64,000 bases of DNA from Metaphire vulgaris. Taxonomy: Eukaryota; Annelida; Clitellata; Crassiclitellata; Megascolecidae. The number at the start of each line of letters is the position of its first letter. The first letter of the stretch is position 1. A program made the translations under genes and the position numbers. The stretch covers positions 16,003,019 through 16,067,018 of the forward strand of contig CM030832.1 of assembly GCA_018105865.1 (NCBI GenBank), read 5' to 3'. Below the pieces are notes generated by a model. The model ran no database searches. It was not told the origin of the DNA and was given only the letters and a program-made list of their open reading frames with translations. Below are positions 13,603 to 28,200 of this stretch, one piece after another.

Positions 13603-16193
13603 GGCCTATAATTATATCTATATATAATAGGCCTAAATATGAATATATAATAGACCTATATAAAAACCTATGACTAGATCAATAACAAAAAGGTAAAACA
13701 AAGAATGAACATAAAAAAGACATAGTCCAAACAGTAATTGAAAGGAAGGAAGTCTTAAGGTGGCAACCTTTATGCCAGCTGTACTTAGTAAGTGAGCACA
13801 TCATCACATTTGTGAATGTTGTTATACTCTTGGAAAACAACTCACCAGAAATTCCATCGATTTTCAGTAGACCATCTTGCGCCACACGACTGGCATGAAG
13901 AAGGTGCCAATTCCCGTCATTATATTGATTAGACGAACCAAGAAAGGCACTTCCGGAACCCAATTCAAACTGGAACACAACCTTTCCATCTTTCAGCTCC
14001 ACTGAAAAGAAGTCTTTACCAGGTGTTCCCATAAGGAACATGAGACCTTCCGATGCAAATGTTCGGAAACTGAATGTCACTGTGCTCGTCCTTTGAGTAT
14101 TAAATCGGTCTTTTGAGAGGATAACATAACCATCTCCACCAAACATATAGCCATTGAAAATAGGCTCTAAAAGTTTATCCCTAAGCACAAAAAGGAGATG
14201 CAGCACTAAGTTTTCAGCTATTGAAATTACAGGGTGTGCCAATAAATCTCACTTGATTTTGAAGCGATGGAAGATTTACTTCAGAATTTGAAAAATCTGC
14301 CCAACCATAACAAAAGATTCGTGATGTGGATCATCCAAAAGAAGTGCTAACATTGTGTTGGGATCAGATCGGACAGGATTTGATAGACAAAGCGATTGAC
14401 CAGTGGTGTGGTTGGGCTGAATTTTACTGGTTATTCGGGCTAAAGGGGGACACATTGAACATCGTTTGGTCTAAGACTACCTTCCGTAGTCAGCAGCAAA
14501 CTTTGTTTTAAGCGATTACATGACACATCGTATGATAAATGTTGCAGTGACGTCAATTTCGGGTCTACCAGTTTGTTACCGTTTTTCTTCGTCATGTCTT
14601 AGAGCAATGTTAATTACCTTAGATTTTTCGAATTCTCAAGTAAATCTTCTCAACTCTCGTATTTTTATTTCCTTCGTACCTTAGACATTAAGAAAGTTCC
14701 ATCGCTTCAAAATCGAGCAGGATTTATTAGCACACCCTGTACACACTATGTCGTTTCTGTTTTTTTTATAAGCCTATAATATCACATATTGTGAAACAGC
14801 AACATAGATGATGAAATTATAAACTCTGTCATCCGTGACTAAAAGATTATGCAAAATATTGGTATTTGCGGACATAGCTGGTGCTCAAGTGTTTAAGGAA
14901 TGTCAATAATTAATCATACCAAACATAATGCAATTGTTTCAGGGCCGGAGTAAGGTCTGAGTGGGCCGGGGGGCTGAGAAAAAAAGGCCGTCATCTACAC
15001 TGAAAATCTCTGACAAGCAAAAGAAAGGTTATCTCCCTTCCAAATCGTGCTGACAAGCAAAAAAAGGTTATCTCCCTTCGAAATCGTTCTGACAAGCAAA
15101 AAAGGTTATCTGCTGACCAAAAAGGTTATCTCCCTTCAAATCGTGCTGACAAGCAAAAAAAGGTTATCTCCCTTCCAAATCGTTCTGACAAGCAAAAAAG
15201 GTTATCTCCCTTCCAAATCGTTCTGACAAGCAAAAAAGGTTATCTCCCTTCGAAATCGTTCTGACAAGCAAAAAAGGTTATCTCCCTTCCAAATCGTGCT
15301 GACAAGCAAAAAAAGTTATCTCGAAAATCGGTGGGTCTATTTTCATGATGGGCCGGGGGCTACAGCCCCTGCCTTAATATGGCCCTGAATTGTTTCCAGT
15401 TTTAAAGAAAACAGAACAGAAGGCAAACTAAAAGATCAGTGAGTAACCATCTCAAAATTAAAGTTTTGCTATACAACCTGCTCCTGGTACTACAATTTTA
15501 TGAGCCGACATGTATCAACAAAATATTTAAATTCCACAAATAACAAGTGGGCTTCTGACTTTTATGCTCTTTTTAAGCTTACTTACTCACTTTTACAAAA
15601 CTTTGAATATGTATGTGCTTAGAACCAGCTGACAAATCTGCAATATCCGACCATTTTGTTTCCTTCATAATTCCGTTACATATGTTGCATTTATAATCAC
15701 CTTGGTTAATATTATCTTATAAGTTTTATTGTTCTATTACAGCTTCTTTGTGTATCTTGTTTAGATTGTACATTACAACCTGATCTATTCCACTTCTCTC
15801 CTAATCTATCCCACTTTTGGTACCTTTTTCAATTACTGTGTTCTAATATTAAAAATTATAATTATTTCAATTTTCAACTGATAAATTATGAATAGTTACG
15901 GATGAAACTTTAAAGATAGTTTGCATATATGACAATTAATACTGAGATAAAATTTCATCTGTAAATCTTGTATAGTTATAAAATTTCTAACGCTTTAATT
16001 TTGTCAATAATACTGTAAATGTTTAATTTTGTTGAAACTTCAATTTAATAGGCACGATGTTTGGATGTTGGTATCTCTGAAGTGACCAAGTATATCTACT
16101 TAACACTTTGCTGTGATTGAGCTAATATAACCTCAATATATGCAGTATTTGTAACTCAAGAACCCCACAAATGGTACCTTTTCTCCCAGCGGG

Positions 16194-16239
<46 letters not shown>

Positions 16240-19200
16240 ACACACACACACACAAAAATCTTAATCATGTAATAAATTAACAATAACTGTAGATAACAAT
16301 ACATTATGAAGAATGTGCATTAAGAACTTTTGAATTTTAGAGAATATACCACATTAATTTATAAAACATTAAATTAATTCAAATTAATTATTTGCCAATT
16401 TCACTTAATTTAGTTAATAATTTAAAATTATTTCTGATTCATTTTCAGACCACCAACCAGCACTCTGTGGACCACCACTTTAAGAACTGCTGGTCTAGAG
16501 TCGTGATGTTACAGCAAATAATTAAGTGATTTAACTATTATGTCCTGGAGCACAGAACTGCAGTCAAGGAACTTACCGACCAGCGCATCCTCCAACGCTC
16601 TTGGCCGTCACAAAGTTCCAAAGACCCAAAGCCACACCATCAAATTCAACATCCTCAATGCATCCACTGTATCGAGTAAATTGTAAAACATCTCTAAGAT
16701 GAATCTGATGCAAAAAATATTACAGAACAGATTTAATCAGTAATTTAGTAATGAATAAATTACCAGCATCACCATAAAAGAAAAATCCTTTAAAATTGAA
16801 AGATCACAATCCCTCTCTTGCACTACTGCACTTGCACACCATTATTATAGCTTGATCATTGCATTATTATCAATTTCTAGGTTGCACTGTAAATGTTTTC
16901 TCATCATCACCTATTTATCAACACTACGATTAGTAAATGCCATCATCAGACTTCATAAAAATTGTAAAAAATAGAATAAATACCATGTGCTAATACCAGA
17001 ATCTCAAGATTTACTTTATGGGAAACCAGATTTTTTTAACAAAGAAACACTTCTCTTCTCCTGCCTTTCATCTAGTATCTCATTGTCAATGTTAATCCCT
17101 TGCTGCATACCCGACAAATCATGTTTCTGTAATTATCACTTGGATTCTATAACTTTCAATTTTCTTTATTTTGTTATCTGATACTAAAAGACAGATTTGA
17201 TTAATTTAAATTTTATTGTTTTATTGTTTTATTGTTTTATTGTTTTATTAAACCAAATCATTCAAAACTTACATCTAAGTGTGCAACTTTTCAGTCAAAG
17301 TAAAAAAAAACAGGTAACAGTTCTAATACACATACTGCATTGTCAGGAATTCCACCAATGAAAAGTTGAGTGTAATGGTCAAAGTCAAGAACAGAAGATG
17401 ACCCTGCTGATTCTCCGCTAGCAATTTCATCTGGCTCATTTTCCGTTCTAATCATCAAGTTCCCCCTCTTTCCAGTCCTAGAAATTGCACATCAAACAAA
17501 TAGTTAATCAACTATATCATTTAATCAACGAGCTATTATTTAAGCCCTGAGCTATAAAGTCACTACATAAAATACATTTTAAGAATGGAAAATGAACTCG
17601 ATAACTATTACTAATTGTGTAAATTCCACAAAATGCTCCTTGATACCAAGAACATTTATCTACACATCTCCTAACACAGAATGGCTTACATGTAAATGGA
17701 CATACCATATTACCTCAGGTATTTTACGCATCTGCATATAATATGCATCCGCATATAATATGCACCTGCCTATAATATACACTTTGTTCTCCGCTTAGTT
17801 TAACTTTTATCTCCGACACAATTAGGTGGCGATCCGAATTAATATCTGTAGGTCTGTATACTCTTGTTTTTCTCACTGATGTTAACCACTCTTCTCAAGT
17901 GATGACATAATCTATCAGGTTTTCAGTTTTGTTATCTGGAGAGGTCCATGTGAGTTTCCTACACACCTTTTGTATAAATTGAGTGTTGGTTATGCACAAA
18001 TTGTTGTTGCTGCATAATTCAAGTAATCTGGTGCCGTTGTCAATTTCATCCCCTTGTACTCCATGCTTTCCTATAATTTTCCCCATACTTCAAAATTATT
18101 CCCAACTTTTCCATTGAAATCTCCTAGGAGCAGGATAAGGTCATGTCTTGGTGTTTAGTCTATCAGGTGTTGCAAACTGTAGAAAAAAAATGGCAACAGA
18201 AAATAAATGGCTTAGAAGAATACTAAGGATTGGATACAAAGAACATGTAACAAGTGAAGAAGTTAGAGAGAGAACACTGCAACCGAGCATCATGGAAGTT
18301 ATCAGAAAAAGAAGAATGAAATGGACCAGACACATACTCAGAATGGAAGAAATAAGAAACCCAAAACGAATTTTCAACTACAAACCAGAGGGAAGAAGAT
18401 CTAAAGGAAGACCGAAAAGACGATGGGTGGACGGATTGGAAGAGGATCTGCACATGGCAGGGCTGAATCTCAATGGAAAAACTGACGGAAGACACCGAAT
18501 GACTTTGGAAGAAATAGCAAAGGACAGAGAACTTTGGAGAGATGTCATAGAGAAGTCAATAGCTGGACACAGCTGGAGGACAAAGACCTGACCTGGTAAT
18601 ATGCACTCTTAGTTTTGAAAGCTATCATAACACAAAATTTTAATACCTATGTATAATATGCACCCAAAATTTTGCCTGGGGAATCTATTGAGTAACCTAG
18701 ATAATAACAATTTTCTTTCAAATTCTATTTGGATTTTTAAGTATAAACAAAATTTCCTCCTCTGTCCACTGCATAGGTCTGGAATGGTCTAATGCAACTC
18801 CGGATCAAGAAATCTTATGTGAAGCCATACTACAGTAATGACATTGGTCTAATTGTTTACTTAAAGGTCCTTGTTTTAACCAATGAAATATCTTGTAGAA
18901 AACTAATTGTATAGCAGGGGTGCACAACCCGTGGCCCGTGGGCCACTAGTGGCCCGCCGGCGATTTTTTGTGGCCCGCGGACTTTTCCAGGATTTCAATG
19001 AAAAGTGGCTCCCGAAGGTTTTCTTACTTTCATATTAGCACTACAGAAGAAGTCACTTGTTCCAAGGGTCTAAGTCACCACCAATTCAAGTTATTTATAG
19101 AAGAGACTGAAGCAGCTTACCATGATATATCATATTACACAGATATGAGATGGTTAAGCAGAGGACGGATTTTAGAATGCTTTGCTGAACTGATAGCAGA

Positions 19201-22200
19201 AATTTGTCAATTTCCTAACAGTAAGGGCATGGAAACGCATTTGTTTCACGGCAAGCATTTCTTGACTGACCTTGCATTTTTACAGATATTATAGTACACA
19301 TGAATACAATGAATCAACGACTTAAAGGAAAAAATCACTTCATACTTGATCTTCAACATGTATCAAAATGGCAGGCCTTTCGGTTTAATTTACAATTATT
19401 TCAATCGCAGTTACAATCTGTAAATATTGTCCATTTTCCAGTCTGCTTGACTTTTCTGATTGAGTATCAATGTAACTTTTCTGAATACTGTGGTATATGT
19501 GATCTATTGCTGAATGAATTTTATGAATTTCACAGCCGATTTCACACAATTAAGGAACGAACGGACCTTTTCAGATTCATTCGTGATTCTTTCTCTTGTG
19601 GTGTGGACTCAGTTTCTGAAGAATACCCTGCTTGAAGGCCTTTGATCTTCAGTGTTCAGACGAATTAAAAATGGTGCTTAAGGAAACTGAGATACTGACA
19701 GTTTACAGAAGTCTCTGCCCCAAGAGATTAGTAAAACCTAAGAATTTAGGTTGCAAATTGTTTCCAACATATGGAAACACTTATTTGTGTGAACAAACAT
19801 TTTCTGTAATGAAATTTAAAAAATGTTTTAAGGTTCAGGCTGAGTGCTCGGTTTTGAAAGTTGCAACAAGTGAACTGCCACAAAATATGGATAAAATTGT
19901 TAAAGATGTTCAGTCTCAACAACTCCATTGGCTATAAAAAAAGGCGATTGATCTTTGGTTTTAAAATTTTATGGTCATAATATTTTTTGATTAACAAGAC
20001 CTTAACCTTTAGGCCTAATTCCACATTTAAATTACTAATCATTTCAATTTCATTTGTTTCTAGTGGATTGATTGTATAATTTGTATTCATCAGAAATTCT
20101 ATTAATTCCATTAGACCTGTTGAATTAAATTTTATCCATGACCATATTAAATATTGCTATTAACGATTACTGTAAACGTACCACTACTGTGTGATAAAAA
20201 ACGCATGTGACCCGCAGAGTTTTGGAACCGAAAAATGTGGCCCTTCGTCCTTAAAAGGTTGTGCACCTCTGTTGTATAGCATGCCTACGAGCAAAATGCG
20301 CCAAATGGATGTGCGGTAGCCTGTAGGTAAAAGCCTTTACAATGTGTGCACTATGTTTGAAAATATTGTAAATAAATTTAAGTTTATATGTACATAAAAT
20401 TATATGTACATAAAATGTGTTCCTATGTATAATTTGCACCAATACTTTGCACTGATTTTTAAGGGAAAAGGTGTGTATTATATGCAAGATAAAATAAGAA
20501 ATGCGGGCATGTGCTTATGTTTAGAAACACTTTCTCCATTAATAGTGTTGTAACTATCAGTAACATAACATGCCTTTAATATTTAAGTTTTTGCTCTCCT
20601 GCTATAGACACGAAGACAATTAGTAGCATATGTTACATCCATGATATAACTATAAACATTGTCATTCATTTCTGTGCCATGCATAGATCATGCTTTGCAT
20701 GTAAGTCTGCAAGTCAGAAAGTTGGAGTAATTTGTATGTTTAAGATGAACATAACATAAAAATATGAAACTATGAACAAATGACAAAAAAGAGCCATTAA
20801 GCTATTCCAGTAAAACTGGTAAATGATGATCCATAGTTTGGAAATTAAGCTCACAAAGTGCTTAAGAAATGTAAGCATTGGGACACCATACTATTATTGT
20901 AACATAATCACATGATCAGACCCGCCGACCCTGCCTTCAAAATATGACTTCATGGAAGAATGCTAATCGAAAAATAAATCACTGTGGCAAGGCTCGTTCT
21001 GACCTTTCCATAATGGCCTCGTGCCACTTTCCATCAAAAACAATCTTTGGATTTATGATCGTAACAGGTCCATCGCCAAGGTCAAACTTGAACACAGCTT
21101 TGCTATCTATTATTTGAAGAGACATGTAGTCCCACTAAACAAGAAAGAAATTCTTTGTCATTTTTGATGAAATAATGGTCAATCAAAAGCTTAAACTTAC
21201 AGACAACCAAACAAACTGAATAGCAGCTTTGAAATCATGGAAATGTTGGAAAATAATGTAATCTATACTTTTGCACACCATGTCGCACACCATATATAAG
21301 CTAACTGCCATTAAGCATTGCCAATAAGTGAATTTATGGTTCAGATTCTGTTAATAAAATATCTTACAATATGTTATAAACAGTTTATCAAGTTATTTTA
21401 TTCTCAGTGTTATCTCCTAGTAAAGTAAATTTCTGGCTAATGCTGTTCTAGGCAAAACATTAACAAAACATGTAAGAATAAATGTGAAAGATGACACTGG
21501 ACAAACTGAAGTCTAAAATCCTACTTTTGTTCGTGTTGAATTTGGACCAGCAAAGAAAAGCAATCCATTTGTGCTGTTTGTGTTGAAGTAAATTGACACG
21601 CGGCTGTAGGCACCAGCAGTCAACAGGTTCCGAGGGTTACGCACTTGGAGTGATGTTTGTTCCTTGAAGGATACACCAACTGCAATCTACAAATCGAGGC
21701 AATTCCCGCAAGTTAATTTATCTCAGCCTTACCTGCTGTTTAATTAAACCTCAGGTTAATGCTGTCCTAAGGTAGAGTGCTAAGCTATGGTACTAAAATT
21801 TATATGATAGTATATTAGTGGCATCAGTAGTACATCTTCAGCAGAAGAAGTTTCTATCTGAAGCCATTATGAAGTCTATTACTTCTGCACAGTAAGACAC
21901 TCACAATACAAAATGGCAGAGCAACAGTTGAGCTTGGAACCTAACAAGTGCTGTTACCACCTTTTACTATTTTTCACCGTTCAGAGTGATTAGAGATAAC
22001 GTTTTATGGATGAATGCACCTTGCGATGCCAATCCATCCTAAGCATTTGATAGGTGATAAACTGACAGATGGGACGCAAACCTCTGAGATTAGCACAAAC
22101 CGTGTTAACCCTACAACTGATGAAATGCAGCAGTTATTTTTCATTGCCCCTAATCAAATTTTCTGTCAGAACATCCCTCCAATTGCCTTTTGTTATTGAA

Positions 22201-25200
22201 AATAAGTGCCAAGCAGTGGACTCTTTCACACAAGATTACTAGTAGCATTACCAATAAATAGCAATCAGAGTCATAACAGTTTTCACTGGCAGCATCCTTG
22301 TTCACTGCAATCACAAAATACATGTAAAATATGAAGGAACAACATGAGATCAGCAATAAAAAATTATCTAGAAGGTCTCACCAGATTTGCTTGGTCACGT
22401 GCTGTGCTAATATTATTTCTCAGCAAAGAGATATTTGCTTTAAGGTCAAGTCCAAGCTGTCGTATGCGAGCCGAATAAGAACTCAAATGATCCAGAAGGC
22501 GGATGACATCAGGAACAAGTCTGTTTACTTGACTAACTTCATCAGCCGCAGTCCTGATATTTCGATTGGCAAGCTCAATGTCCTTTGGAATTTCAGCCAA
22601 CTTCCTCTGATCTTCAGGAAGGCGACTGACGATATCCGTAATCTTGTTCGCGGCAGCTTCAGCCTTCGCCTGTGCTTCCATGGCTCGACTTGCTGCTTCT
22701 CTTGCTTTGTCACCAAAGCCTCCTGCGGTTCACGAATCAATTAGTACTTAAAATCTATTCATATGACCTTCAAACAGTTATAAACAAAAGAAGACATGAT
22801 GACTGACAACAGTCATATCTTACTAATCAAAGCACTTAGCAACTTTACTGTAGAATTAAGCACAAGCTATATTACAGCAAAACATAGTTGCATTGCTATG
22901 GACATCGGACATGTTATGCTAAGTTAATATGTCAATTTATATAGCACTATAATCATGGCTGAAGGCCAAAGTCAAGAGCACTTTACACACTGCATCTATA
23001 CAATATATCATACAAGTATGTCTTAAGTTTCTTTGCAAACAATTCTAGATTAGACTCTATAGTCATGTTGTTAGGTAGTGCATTCCAGAGGACAGGGTTC
23101 CCCCACATAACAGATCTCTTGCCAAGTTGCACGGATCTCTTGCCAAGTTGCACAGTCTTGGATGGAGGGGAAACAACCAATTTGATACTGTGACCAGATC
23201 AGAACTGACGACGCCAGTCAGTAGGCGAAGTTCAGCCAGGTAGCAAGAGAAAGCTGGATCCTACAAGGCTTGAGACGTTAGCCAACACCTCTTGTAGGTG
23301 ATACGCTCTGGAATGCATAGCCAATGAAGCTTGTCTTTCAGTTCAGAGGTGGCATGATCATCCCATCTAGCTCCAGAGATCAGTAGAGCAGAAGCATTGC
23401 AGACGGCCCAGCTGGCTAGCGGGAAGGCCCAGAAGAATGCTGTTTCAGCAATCGACCCTTGAGAGAACGAATGCACGGACCAATGCTGAGGTTGGCAGGT
23501 GGTGACGAATCTTTCTGATTCGCCAAAGCTGATAGTAGCAGGATCGAGACACATTACTAATGTGACCATTAAACGCTAGCGATTCATCCAGTAGCACCCC
23601 CAGAAGGCGTACTTAATATACCCCATCAATTAAGAACGGTGCATGGTTGATCAAATGATTCTTCTTAGGAGTCGCAATCCGCAGTATCTCCGTCTTGGAG
23701 GGATTTAAGGCAAGACGGCTTGAAACAGTCCATTATTTGATCTTGATAATGCAGTCACTAATGTGAAACCACTCTATATCTTTCGGAAGTCAGAAGGAAT
23801 ACATCTGGGCGTCATCCTCGTAGGCGTGCACTTTGGGACCACACGACTTGATGATCTGGCCATGTCTGCAACACATCGGACAAACAGAAGGGGTCCAAGT
23901 ACAGACCCCTGAGGCACGCTACAGAGAAGCTGCCTTGGAGCAGACATATGGCCATTCCAACAGACTGAATGCAATCTGTCAGTGAGGTAGTCACGAAGCC
24001 AACAACAATAATATCCTTGATGCCATAGGTGAGTTTGAGATGGCGGATGATATAATCCAGTGTAAAACGCAGCCGAGAGATCGAGTAGACAGAGAAGGGC
24101 TAACTGCCCATCTGCTATGACATCGAAGTCGTTGCAAATTCGCAGTATATCGGTTTCCGTGGAGTGGCCCTGCCTGTAAGCCAATTGTTCCCTCGGCACG
24201 AAACTGCTTGATGCCAGGTGTCTTACCACTTGCCTATTTATGACTCATTCCAACACTTTCGAAAGGAAAGATTAGAGACCGGGCAGCAGTTGGCTATTTC
24301 AGCAGGATTGGAACCGAGTCACTTGAGATGCGGGTACACAACTGTGTACTTCCACGACGAAGGGAATTCCCCTGTTTGCAAAGAAGTAGACAGGAGCATC
24401 ACAAGGAATGGAGCCAGCGTTTCAGCAGCTTCCTTAAGCATCCGCACCAGGAGTGGGCTGAGTTTGCACTGCGTATTTGGTAGTGACCAGACGATCACTA
24501 TGACATCCTCCGTCGACAAAGCAGAGAACTCATTTAAGGAAGACCCTATGTACAAGGTGTACTCAGCCGGTCGAGCACCTGAAGTTCTCTGCCTGATGGC
24601 ATTGACTTTATTATCGAGGTGCTGGTGAAAGTCTTCAGCTGAGAAACTGGAAGGTGGGCGGGAGCCTCTGTCAGCATTACCAAGAAGCTGTATTAATAGT
24701 GACATTATTACCAAGGACCAAGGACATACAGTATGTATTATCAGTGCCTTATCTGGTAAAAACATTTGCTGGTAAGCAATCATCATGAGTGAGTGGTCAC
24801 TATGCACTTATTTGAAAAAAGGTCTATCTATCATATTAAAATCGTTATTCTGTATGTCTGTTACCTTCAAGCGTTCTGATTGGTTGACTATTGGTAGACG
24901 GTTTAGACCGTTTAGTCCTTACGTCGCGATGCGTTGGTGGGCGATGTTCGAAGGCGACGTTGCTATTGGTAACAATTGTTCGTAGTCTAGCACGGTTTAG
25001 TCGAGTCATTTCAGCGTCAGAGGGGTGGGCGTGCGACGACGTTGCAACGTACATTTTAACGTACACAAAAAATATGTGTACAGTGTCACAAATGGTCACA
25101 GTTGCGTGATTTTAATGTACATGGGCCTAATTATTACGTGGCGCAGAGCTTGGCTAGGTGGCGTATGTACAGTACATCATTGAAACGTTGTTCAGCATGA

Positions 25201-28200
25201 ATTCAATGATTGGGTTTTAGTATTATCCTGCACTGCGAGCGAAGCGAGCATCTTTCTAGTATAACTAAATATGCCTAAGAAAACTAAAAAAACAATAATT
25301 CATGCATCTTCTCATTTGCAAAAACAAAGCATGCCTCAACTAATTAACCTTTAAAGTTGTATATAAAACACCAAATTTGAAGCAAATTGTCATCCACCAC
25401 AACATCCCAAATTCATTGCTTACAGTTTACATTAGCGATCTTAAGGTTTTCTGGTAGGCTGTACTGGATCACACCATCATAAAAACGCACTATATTGTTA
25501 TATATCTTTTACTTGCCATCACAAGTGCATGTTATAAATGTGAAAATCTGATGAGTTAAAATATGGTAATCATATATTGTATTTAGCTTATCATCAAGAA
25601 ATTACCTGCAGGTAAGCCATCAAGTCCAATTGTAATTTCAGTAATTTGGCTTTTAATATAAATGTTGATTCTGGTGATATCTTCAAGTTTCCTCTTGGCA
25701 GTTTCCAAACGCAATTGAAGATCTAAGTGCAATTAAATTTTATATTTTAAAAAGTAAAAAATATATTTCTTTAAGCAAAATAACGATGTAAAACTCCCTA
25801 CACTGAAAATAAACAATAAACTTATAAAAATGAAAAATTCGCTCATTCAGGCTGTGGCAATAAAATAGAGGATATTCAATTGATGTCATAAAAGTTCTTA
25901 AATTTGTGGTCTGGTACTGGCAATTACCATTATTAACTTTATCAGCAATAGTTTCTGCAGTGGACTTCAGCTTTTCACTTTGCTCCAGTGAACTTTTAGC
26001 AGCAGCTGCAAGACCAGAAGACTGCAACACAGAAAACATTGACATTTTAAATGTGAGAATCTACCTACTAACAGCTACATGATAAGGACTAAATAATGCA
26101 AAGAGCAGTAATCTCATGAACATGCACAGAAAATTAGAAATCATACCCATATGCATGGAACCAGAAGAACTGGACCTACAAGAAAAGGATGACTTAGTAT
26201 ATGACAAAGCGAAGAAACTCAGCAAGAAAGAAAAAGAGGAAGACCAAATGTGACAATTAATTATAAGGAAGGCATTCTACTGACAAACAGAAAGGAACTC
26301 ATGAAAAGATGAGTGCAATATATCGAAGAATTATATAACAAAAAGAGAAGACCTGTGAAGAAATTCCATTATTTATTTATTTATTTATTTATTGACAATT
26401 TATATAGCGCAGTAGACAAGGCTAAGGCCTACAACAAAAGCGCTTAACACAATTCGTATCCAATATTAAATAAATGTGTCTTCAAATTTCTAATGAAAAG
26501 TCCAGCTGAGACTGCTCCAGTCACATTGTCTGGAAGAGATTTCCACAGGGCGGGATTCCCCCGCGCGAATGATCTTTCCCCAAACTTAGGGGTCTTGGAC
26601 GGGGGAGGGACCAACAACTGCACTCTCCGACTGGACCTAAGAACCGATCTCCTCTCGATCACAGTCGATCTCCGTACAAGTACAGAACTAGAACATTAGA
26701 ACTAGACGATATGAAAGACAAAGGACCTGAACTATTATTAATGGAGGAAATAGTGAACACAATAGGAGGAAATAGTGGACACAATAAAATAACTGAAAAA
26801 CAATACAGCTGCATGAAATGATGAAAAATACTGGTAGAGATGCTTACATTTCTGGGAAAAGTAGCAAAAGAAGAATTAATATAGATATGCCAAGAGATTT
26901 ATAAAACTAGGGGCCAAAATACTTTAAGGAAACAATAATAATTCCTACAGAAAGAAAGCATGCAAGAAGTTGTAAGGACTTTCGAACAATCAGTCTCATT
27001 TGCTGTGCATCAAAAATTATGCTAAAGGTGGTGAAGAAACAAACAGAGACAAAAGTAGAGGCAACAAACCATCTTGGAGAGGATCAATTTGGATTCTAGA
27101 GAGGGAGAGGCAAAAAAGATGCTATCGGTGTGATGAGAGTTACAGATGAGAGAAACACTGAACATGGGCATGCATGTTTTGTGGATATGAAAAGGCATTC
27201 AACTGAATGCAATGACCTAAATTATTCAAAGGACTAAAATATTAGGAATCGACCGGATGGACAGGAAGCTGATTAGGAATCTGCACATGACAAAGTGAAG
27301 AAACTCAGTAAGAAAGGAAACAGAGGAAGACCAAATGTGATGATTAATGACAAGGAAGGCAGTTACATAGGAGAACACTTGAGAGAGGCTTTAGAAGGAG
27401 AAAAAAATAGAATAAATATTGGAAGGAAACTGATCCAAGCTATATGCTTTGCAGATAATTAGGTACTGCTGGCAGGGAGTAAGAGTTCCAATGAATGATG
27501 GGCACATTAAATAACACATCCAAAGAATATGAAATGAAAATAAACGTGATAAAAACAAAATTATGGTAATAATGAAGAGCAAAAATCCCCATGAAATGGT
27601 CATAATGGTTGATGGAAGAAAACTGGAACAGATAGCACAATTTTGTTACTTCTGGGAGTCTATTAACAAAAGATGTCAGATGCCTGATTCCAGGAGGAAA
27701 TAAAGAGAACAGCAATGGAAAAACAGGCTTCTTTGGACAGAGGGGAATACTTAAGAAGAGGGCTAGGCCAGGAACTAAAAAAGAAACTGGATTGGACATG
27801 TGCTCAGAGAAGAGTCATTGCTGAGAACTGTAATGGAGGTAAGTAAACAAGGAAAAAAGAAAAAAACACAAGGAAGAGCAAGGAGGATGTTGTTGGACTG
27901 GATGATGAAGACAGTTATATAGCCCACACAACCTATGCAAAAATATAAGAGGCAAGGTACATGGAGGAATGGAAACAATAGAGCCCTGAATCCCTCTCAG
28001 GACAGAGAACCTGATGCTGCTACTGCTGAAGATGATGACACTGATGATTCATGTGCATTGCTGTTGCCAAAATAAAGCTTCAAATGAAATTCAGAGTTCA
28101 ATAGTCTAGCAGTCATCTAAGACTCAGTCCTGTAATATCACTACTGCATTTCTTAACACATCATACATATACTTCAAATTTGTCTAAAAAATTACTAATT

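Larger units (their letters stand above)
17705..20494 (-). mobile_element. TA-flanked DNA element split by a LINE and a hAT element
   Basis: Three pieces (17705-17782, 18596-18914, 20280-20494) line up, inverted, with the intact copy at 49497-50040. Shared phrases include CCTATGTATAATATGCACCC near 18646 and the TTCCCTTAAAAA stretch near 20460. Removing the LINE (17783-18595) and hAT (18915-20271 with its duplication) rejoins them. Confidence 0.88.

Noticed and set aside
13314..13673. Open frame ending in Ile-Tyr repeats
   Set aside because: The end is an (AT)n microsatellite and the start resembles no family I know.
15010..15327. CRISPR-like direct repeats
   Set aside because: Units are contiguous with no unique spacers, lie in a hAT MITE, and the genome is eukaryotic.
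22331..22744. + strand open frame of 137 residues
   Set aside because: It is the antisense of coiled-coil exon 41, whose minus-strand product is clearly laminin.
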